Positions 59,819 to 64,000 of a stretch of DNA of 64,000 nt are shown one piece after another. Numbering within the stretch: position 1 is the first letter of the stretch; each line of letters begins with the position of its first letter. This DNA comes from Acidimicrobiales bacterium (GTDB lineage Bacteria; Actinomycetota; Acidimicrobiia; Acidimicrobiales; Palsa-688), in contig DASUWA010000032.1 in assembly GCA_036378675.1 (NCBI GenBank), positions 62,001 to 126,000 on the forward strand, written 5' to 3'. The translations under genes and the position numbers were made by a program. Under the pieces are notes generated by a model that was not told the DNA's origin, searched no databases, and saw only the letters and a program-made list of their open reading frames with translations.

Positions 59819-60934
59819 TTATCGGGAGATCATCCGCGCGAGGGTTTCGGCGTTCATGATCAGCTCGTCGACGGTTGCCGGCATCGGGCGGTCCCCGAAG
59901 TGGACTTGCCGCCAGCTGGTTCGCATGAACACGATCGCCAGCTGCAGGCAGGAGTAGTTGATGTACCAGTCGAGGTCCCGAGGGCTCCTTCCCGTGATCC
60001 CCTCGTAGGTCGCGGCTACGTCGTCGGTTCGGAGGAAGTGCGGCATCCCCGGCAGCCCCATCTGGGACGAAATGTCCTCGAACATCAGGTGCAGGTAGAC
60101 CAACCAGCCCAGGTCGAGCTCCGCCGGGCCGACACCTGCCATTTCCCAGTCGAGCACCGCGACCGGCTCGAACTCCCTGTAAAGGATGTTTCCGATCCTG
60201 GAATCACCCCACGAGAACACCGTTTCGCTCTCATGAGCGGGCCAGTGGTCGTCGAGCCAAGCGAATCCGTTTTCCACCAGCTCCGACCGACCACACGACT
60301 TGGCGGCGAACTCGTACCAAGCTCGCCTTCCCGCGACGTGGCGGCGCAGCGCGGTGTCGCCCGGATACGGGTGCTGCAGGTGCGCGAACCTATCTTCGGG
60401 GTTCGGTATCGCGTGCAGCCTGGCGATCGCCGAGACGGTCGATTCCTGTAGCTTCTTCTGGCTCTCCGGGGGGGCGTCGTACAACCAGTTGTCACCGAAC
60501 GTGTACGGCATGACATCTGGGGGTACCAGTCCTTCCACCTTGCCCATGATGAAGAACGGTGACCCGATCACCTCGGCGTCCGGCTCGCACCAGAGTGGCG
60601 GTGGGACCGGCACGTCCGTCAGCTCGGCGACCGTCTGGATCGTCTTGAATTGGCCTGGCATGTCGTAGCTCGGGAACACCGGTACGTCGGCGGCAGCGGG
60701 GGCGACCCTCGCCACCAGGTTCAACGTGGTCGACTTCGCGTTTGGCTCGTCGAACGTGAGGTCGAACAACAGGGTTTCGCTCGACATGCCATTCGTCGAC
60801 GTCCCCTCCAGCCCGGAGACCTTGTGGTTCCTTCCTTCCGGCCAGTGCGTCGCACATGCCGCCTCGAGTGCGTCGCTCACCGCGTCGAGGTCTCTGCTCG
60901 ACCGATGCGATACGTCCGAAGTGTCGCTGCTCAT
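59819..60934 (-). CDS. Phosphotransferase family protein (APH-like)
   Basis: 371 aa from the ATG at 60934; the frame is open upstream only over the end of the ALDH gene. APH-fold with ATP loop region near SGLEGTSTNGMSSETLLF, FIMGKVEGLVPPDVMPYTF, catalytic loop VFSWGDSRIGNILY, and VAVLDWEMAGVGPAELDLGW. The catalytic HGD of most APHs reads WGD here: the His is missing, though the Asp is kept. This is a known variant of the branch with mammalian ACAD10/11-type kinases. 37 bp downstream of the ALDH gene, so probably co-transcribed. Confidence 0.84.
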   Translation of the reverse strand: MSSDTSDVSHRSSRDLDAVSDALEAACATHWPEGRNHKVSGLEGTSTNGMSSETLLFDLTFDEPNAKSTTLNLVARVAPAAADVPVFPSYDMPGQFKTIQTVAELTDVPVPPPLWCEPDAEVIGSPFFIMGKVEGLVPPDVMPYTFGDNWLYDAPPESQKKLQESTVSAIARLHAIPNPEDRFAHLQHPYPGDTALRRHVAGRRAWYEFAAKSCGRSELVENGFAWLDDHWPAHESETVFSWGDSRIGNILYREFEPVAVLDWEMAGVGPAELDLGWLVYLHLMFEDISSQMGLPGMPHFLRTDDVAATYEGITGRSPRDLDWYINYSCLQLAIVFMRTSWRQVHFGDRPMPATVDELIMNAETLARMISR

Positions 60935-60971
60935 CTTTTGTCCTATCCCCCCGGTTTCGGTGTTTTTCCAA

Positions 60972-62534
60972 TCAGCGTTCCGGCAAGAGCGAGTAGCTGG
61001 GGAAGTTCCCGTACAGCTGCTCGTCGGCGCCTTCCGACCCGTAGGTGACCGCTCTAACGAGCAGATCTCCCCCGACGAAGGCGCCCTTCCAAGAATGCCC
61101 GAGGCCGCCGAAGACTTCTTCGCGGTCGCCCCGGCTGCGCGGCTTGTTGACTCCCACTTTGAATGCCTGAACCTGTTCTGCGATCCGCGCGGCGAAATCC
61201 ATGTCATCTGTGGCGATGCTCGAGACCAGAGACCCGTTGCTGGCGTTCATGGCGGCGAGAAGCTCCGCTTCGGTATCCACGATGACTACCGAATCGAGGG
61301 GGCCGAAGGGTTCGGCATGATGCAGCGACCACGATGCGGGAGGTTGCAGCACGCAAGCCGGCGCAACATATGCGGAGCAGTCTTGGGCATCGAGGAACGC
61401 TCCGTCGCCCACGGATCCGCGATAGAGAGGTATCCCTCCGCCTCGGAGAGCTTCCTGCCACTGCGTGGCGAGGTCGGCCGCCTTGGTGGAATGGATCACC
61501 GGCCCGAAGTCCAGGTCCGGATGCGGGTCCGACGGCGATGCCACCGCGAGGGGATGCCCAAACCTGATCGAGCGCACCACCGGCAGGTAGGTGTCGAGGA
61601 ATGCCGGGAACAACCTTCGCTGCACGACATATCTCGGATACGCGGTGCACCGCTGCTTGGCGTATTCGAAGCCCTTGCGCAGGTGCTGGGCCAGCAGGTG
61701 CCACTGGCTGAAGTCCCATATCCCCCAGGTGTTGAGGCCCTCCTGCTCGAGCATGTGCCGCCTGCCGGTGTCGGCGAGAGATACCGCAGCCAGGCGGCCG
61801 TTCGCCCGACCTCCCACGAACGCGAGGGCGCCGATGCCTTCGCTCCGGATGAGCGCCTCGCCGAGATGGCTCCCTACTCCGGAAAGCAGCGTGACAGGAA
61901 GATCGGCGCGCTTCATCAGCGCGTGCGCCAGAGTGAGGGTGTGGAAGCCGCCCTGGCTCGGCGTCTTGGCGACCACCGCGTTGCCGGCAAGAAGCTGCAC
62001 CAGCTCCGCGTGCACCTGGACGCTCATCGGGTAGTTCCAGCTGGCGATGTTCGACACGGGTCCCGGAAGCGGCGACCGCTCGTCGGGCGAGTTGGCCGAC
62101 AGCTGACGATCGATCTCGCCGACGTACCACCGGACGCCGTCGAGGCACCGGTCCACGTCCGCGCATGCGAGGCGCCACGGCTTTCCGATCTCCCATACCA
62201 GCAGGAGCGCGAGAAGGTCCCTGTTCTCGGTCATCGCGTCGACCGCAGCAGTCACTCTGGCCTTGCGTTCGTCCAGATCGACGCCGGCCCATTCGGCATG
62301 CTCCTTGCAAGCGTAAGAAACGGCATCGACAGCTTCGTCGTAGTTGACTCTTGGAGGGCCGGGAATCGGGGTTCCGTCAACCGGCGTCACGTGATCCCCC
62401 GGGATTCCGACGCGCCTCCACTCGCCGCGCACCAGGTTGCGCAGGCGGTCCGAGTCGAAGGCTTCGGGGGCCACGGACACGCACCGGCCGTAGGTCTCCC
62501 ACCAGGACGTGCCAGGCTTGAGGGTCAGCGCCAT
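60972..62534 (-). CDS. Divergent aldehyde dehydrogenase family protein
   Basis: 520 aa. ALDH fold: NIASWNYPMSVQVHAELVQL, nucleophile region KQRCTAYPRYVVQRRLF with the catalytic Cys, and the general-base Glu in LEQEGLNTWGI. The C-terminal NKPRSRGDREEVFGGLGHSWKG replaces the usual NRPxTG...PFGG. The cofactor glycine motif GSTxxG reads GGRANG, so NAD binding may be altered. The substrate is probably a larger aldehyde or acyl-type intermediate; unknown. Its start codon sits in the centre of a perfect palindrome. Confidence 0.82.
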   Translation of the reverse strand: MALTLKPGTSWWETYGRCVSVAPEAFDSDRLRNLVRGEWRRVGIPGDHVTPVDGTPIPGPPRVNYDEAVDAVSYACKEHAEWAGVDLDERKARVTAAVDAMTENRDLLALLLVWEIGKPWRLACADVDRCLDGVRWYVGEIDRQLSANSPDERSPLPGPVSNIASWNYPMSVQVHAELVQLLAGNAVVAKTPSQGGFHTLTLAHALMKRADLPVTLLSGVGSHLGEALIRSEGIGALAFVGGRANGRLAAVSLADTGRRHMLEQEGLNTWGIWDFSQWHLLAQHLRKGFEYAKQRCTAYPRYVVQRRLFPAFLDTYLPVVRSIRFGHPLAVASPSDPHPDLDFGPVIHSTKAADLATQWQEALRGGGIPLYRGSVGDGAFLDAQDCSAYVAPACVLQPPASWSLHHAEPFGPLDSVVIVDTEAELLAAMNASNGSLVSSIATDDMDFAARIAEQVQAFKVGVNKPRSRGDREEVFGGLGHSWKGAFVGGDLLVRAVTYGSEGADEQLYGNFPSYSLLPER

Positions 62535-62545
62535 GCGCTGACCCT
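62521..62545. promoter_or_regulatory. Perfect 11-bp palindrome across the ALDH start codon
   Basis: AGGGTCAGCGC (62521-62531) and GCGCTGACCCT (62535-62545) are exact inverted repeats with CAT, the ALDH start codon complement, in the centre. As DNA it could be a dimeric operator between the divergent ALDH and EthD-like genes. As RNA it would fold with the ATG in a 3-nt loop and might reduce translation. Both are inferred. Confidence 0.6.
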
Positions 62546-62569
62546 AGCGGGGTGCTCTACTTTCTCTCC

Positions 62570-63268
62570 ATGGAGAAGGTGGTGGCTGTCATGGTCGGGG
62601 ACCCGGCGGGAGGCGGGGAGGCTCTCAGGGAGCGCCTTCTCGGGCCGGCTGCCGACGAGCTCCGACGCCGGGGCGCTTCCCGGCTGCAGTTCAACGTGGT
62701 GGACCCGTCTCTCGGGCACCCTCACGCAGTAGCTCCCGATCCGAACGTGCCCCACGTAGGGGCCACCCTGTCGTACTGGGTAGCCGCTGCAGGGGAGGTC
62801 GGTCTCCACGCCGAGTGCCTTCCTGTCGACGACGGATGGGAGTGGGACGCGTACCTCGTCTCGGAGTCGTTGCAACTCCACGGCCCTCCGCCGCCGGCAG
62901 ACGGCGCACGCTGCTCGGGCTTCACCCAGATCGTTCCCCTGACCGTTCCGCCGGCGCTCAGCTGGGCGGAGTGGCGCCGGCGTTGGCAAGGCGAGCACAC
63001 CCGGGTCGCGGTCGAGACCCAGTCCAGCTTTCGCTACGTGCAGAACCTGGTGGTGAGACCGCTCAACGAGGGGGCGCCGGGATTCGCTGCGATAGTGGAG
63101 GAGTCGTTCCCGCTGGCCGCCGCGAGCGATCCGGCGGTGTTCTACGACTCCGAGGGCGACGACGCCAAGTTCCAGGCCAATCTCACCCGGATGATGGACA
63201 GCTGTGCGCGCTTCATCCACGGGGCCGTCCCGATCGCCTGGACCGCGGAGTACCGCCCACACGACTGA
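62570..63268 (+). CDS. EthD-domain-like protein
   Basis: 232 aa from the ATG at 62570 (a GTG lies six codons earlier). Two ferredoxin-like halves: the first around VVAVMVGDPAGGGEALRERLL, the second around FTQIVPLTVPPALSWAEWRRRWQGEHTRVAVETQSSFRYVQN, the usual EthD pattern of W-x-x-H-x10-R-Y. EthD-like dimeric alpha/beta-barrels often help P450 or monooxygenase pathways or bind small polyketide-like molecules; here the function is unknown. Divergent from the ALDH gene. Confidence 0.75.
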   Translation: MEKVVAVMVGDPAGGGEALRERLLGPAADELRRRGASRLQFNVVDPSLGHPHAVAPDPNVPHVGATLSYWVAAAGEVGLHAECLPVDDGWEWDAYLVSESLQLHGPPPPADGARCSGFTQIVPLTVPPALSWAEWRRRWQGEHTRVAVETQSSFRYVQNLVVRPLNEGAPGFAAIVEESFPLAAASDPAVFYDSEGDDAKFQANLTRMMDSCARFIHGAVPIAWTAEYRPHD

Positions 63269-63272
63269 CAAG

Positions 63273-63342
63273 ATAAGTGTCCAAATAAGTGTCCAAATAA
63301 GTGTCGAAATAAGTGTCCAAATAAGTGTCCAAAATAAGTGTT
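63273..63342. repeat. 12-bp tandem repeat (five units and a part)
   Basis: Unit ATAAGTGTCCAA, five copies at 63273-63332 (the third has one change, GTCGAA), then one extra A and a partial sixth (ATAAGTGTT). It is AT-rich against its surroundings and lies between two convergent genes, 4 bp after the EthD gene stop. In no reading frame does it look like protein. Copy number may vary between strains. Confidence 0.85.
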
Positions 63343-63357
63343 ATGGCCCCATCCGGG

Positions 63358-64000
63358 CTATGTTCCAGCGGCCCAGCCGGCACGGCGACCGAAGAAGGTT
63401 CCGTCACCGAGGGACGTTCCGCTCGCGTAGCCCCATGACGGGATTCCAGAGGTCGCCCTCCCGGCTGCAAACAGCCCGGGGATCGCGTCGCCGCCGGGCC
63501 CGACAACCCTGCCTTCGACCGTGGTGACCAGCCCGCCGAGCGTGAAGACAGCGTAGGGGAGACCGGTCAGGCGGATTCCGCCGAACGGGGACTTCAGCGG
63601 CCTCAAGAACTCCGCCCGCTTGTGGAAAATCGGGTCGTTACCCTGCTCGGCGTGCCGGTTGTAAAGGTCGACCGTCGCCTGAAGGGAGCCCTTGGGAAGC
63701 GCCATCTCCGCTTCGAGCTCGTCCACCGTCTCGCAAACCCAGGTAGGCCGGGCGCCCCAGCGGTCGGCTTCCGGCACGGACTCGAAGATCGACTCGTCGA
63801 GAACGAGTGAGCACTTCGCCTGCTGGTGAAATATCGCGGCCTGCCCCATACGCCCGCAGTAGGTGTCCTCGTTGATGAACCGCTGGCCGAACTGGTTGAC
63901 CAGGATCGACGGGTACACCAGCGGGGGATTGCTCGGCAGCGCGGTTTGTGCTGCATCTAGATGGGCCACCGCGGCGGCCACTCCCTGACCGAGACGCAGC
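63358..64000 (-). CDS. FAD-dependent oxidoreductase, ketosteroid-dehydrogenase-like, C-terminal part
   Basis: The gene enters from the right edge; only the last ~214 residues are inside and the FAD-binding N-terminal GxGxxG is not. The fragment has NQFGQRFINEDTYCGRMG, ALPKGSLQATVDLYNRHAEQ, and the closing FAD segment VVGPGGDAIPGLFAAGRAT and GYASGTSLGDGTFFGRRAG. This pattern is shared by fumarate-reductase/3-ketosteroid-1-dehydrogenase family flavoproteins. A steroid role is possible given the thiolase/DUF35 pair and P450 in the window, but not shown. Confidence 0.82.
   Translation of the reverse strand, partial: LRLGQGVAAAVAHLDAAQTALPSNPPLVYPSILVNQFGQRFINEDTYCGRMGQAAIFHQQAKCSLVLDESIFESVPEADRWGARPTWVCETVDELEAEMALPKGSLQATVDLYNRHAEQGNDPIFHKRAEFLRPLKSPFGGIRLTGLPYAVFTLGGLVTTVEGRVVGPGGDAIPGLFAAGRATSGIPSWGYASGTSLGDGTFFGRRAGWAAGT

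Noticed and set aside
60726-62732. 668-aa open frame on the plus strand
   Set aside because: Antisense to the ALDH gene and the end of the kinase gene, both with intact family motifs. The translation has no recognisable domain.
63273-63342. Possible CRISPR or att site
   Set aside because: The 12-bp units have no spacers and no integrase or cas gene is present.

Overview
The window is a 64 kb stretch of high-GC bacterial chromosome packed with genes on both strands. Several traits point to Actinomycetota, and most likely to an Acidimicrobiia-like lineage (inference, no phylogeny was run). These are the frequent GTG/TTG starts and stop/start overlaps, a TIGR03085-type protein, a DUF222/HNH protein, a class II ribonucleotide reductase, Orn-type oligoribonuclease, an LAxTG-type wall anchor (sortase E style) and abundant acyl-CoA/CoA-ester genes. 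No rRNA, CRISPR array, integrase or IS transposase was seen; one tRNA-Gly(GCC) is present.

Layout. 1-3.4 kb: end of a PlsC-type acyltransferase, an ACT-domain protein, a TIGR03085 protein and glycerol kinase. 3.4-8.5 kb: promoter region and nrdJ, interrupted by two inteins (a 147-aa mini-intein and a 440-aa LAGLIDADG intein). 8.5-11.5 kb: limonene-epoxide-hydrolase-like enzyme, flavin reductase, GNAT, and a membrane diguanylate cyclase. 11.6-17 kb: an LAFTG-anchored surface protein with hexapeptide repeats and a long leader, then a PLP decarboxylase/P450/lipoprotein hydrolase operon. 17-23 kb: VOC protein, biotin-carrier/carboxyltransferase fusion, msrB, orn, dut, a formamidopyrimidine-DNA-glycosylase-like gene, a membrane protein and tRNA-Gly. 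24-28.8 kb: two related copies of an RNA-like element upstream of five genes for secreted proteins with SipW/TasA-like N-termini. 28.8-31.1 kb: DUF222/HNH protein and a membrane protein.

31-40 kb holds a translationally coupled branched-chain-amino-acid-type (Liv) ABC operon on the minus strand: lipoprotein, binding protein, VOC/membrane hybrid, secreted anchored protein, fused LivHM, LivG, LivF. 51-58 kb holds a second Liv cassette on the plus strand: secreted anchored protein, binding protein, fused LivHM, fused LivF-LivG. Each cassette carries a related secreted protein with a C-terminal membrane anchor, a combination I do not know from described Liv systems.

Between the cassettes are CoA-ester catabolism genes. 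A five-gene coupled operon (TetR, two APH-type kinases, DUF6285, acyl-CoA dehydrogenase) matches the lvaA-lvaB-lvaC logic of 4-hydroxyacyl-CoA phosphorylation and dephosphorylating elimination. It is followed by a second acyl-CoA dehydrogenase, a quinone-oxidoreductase-like enzyme, a DUF35 OB-fold protein with an SCP2-type thiolase, a Rv1264-like adenylate cyclase and an amidase. The end of the window (58-64 kb) holds a DHA2 efflux pump, an APH-like kinase, a divergent aldehyde dehydrogenase whose start codon lies in a perfect palindrome, an EthD-like protein, a 12-bp tandem repeat, and the 3' part of an FAD-dependent ketosteroid-dehydrogenase-like gene.

The points most worth following up are the duplicated leader RNA element, the two Liv cassettes with dedicated anchored proteins, the lva-like operon, and the two inteins in nrdJ.
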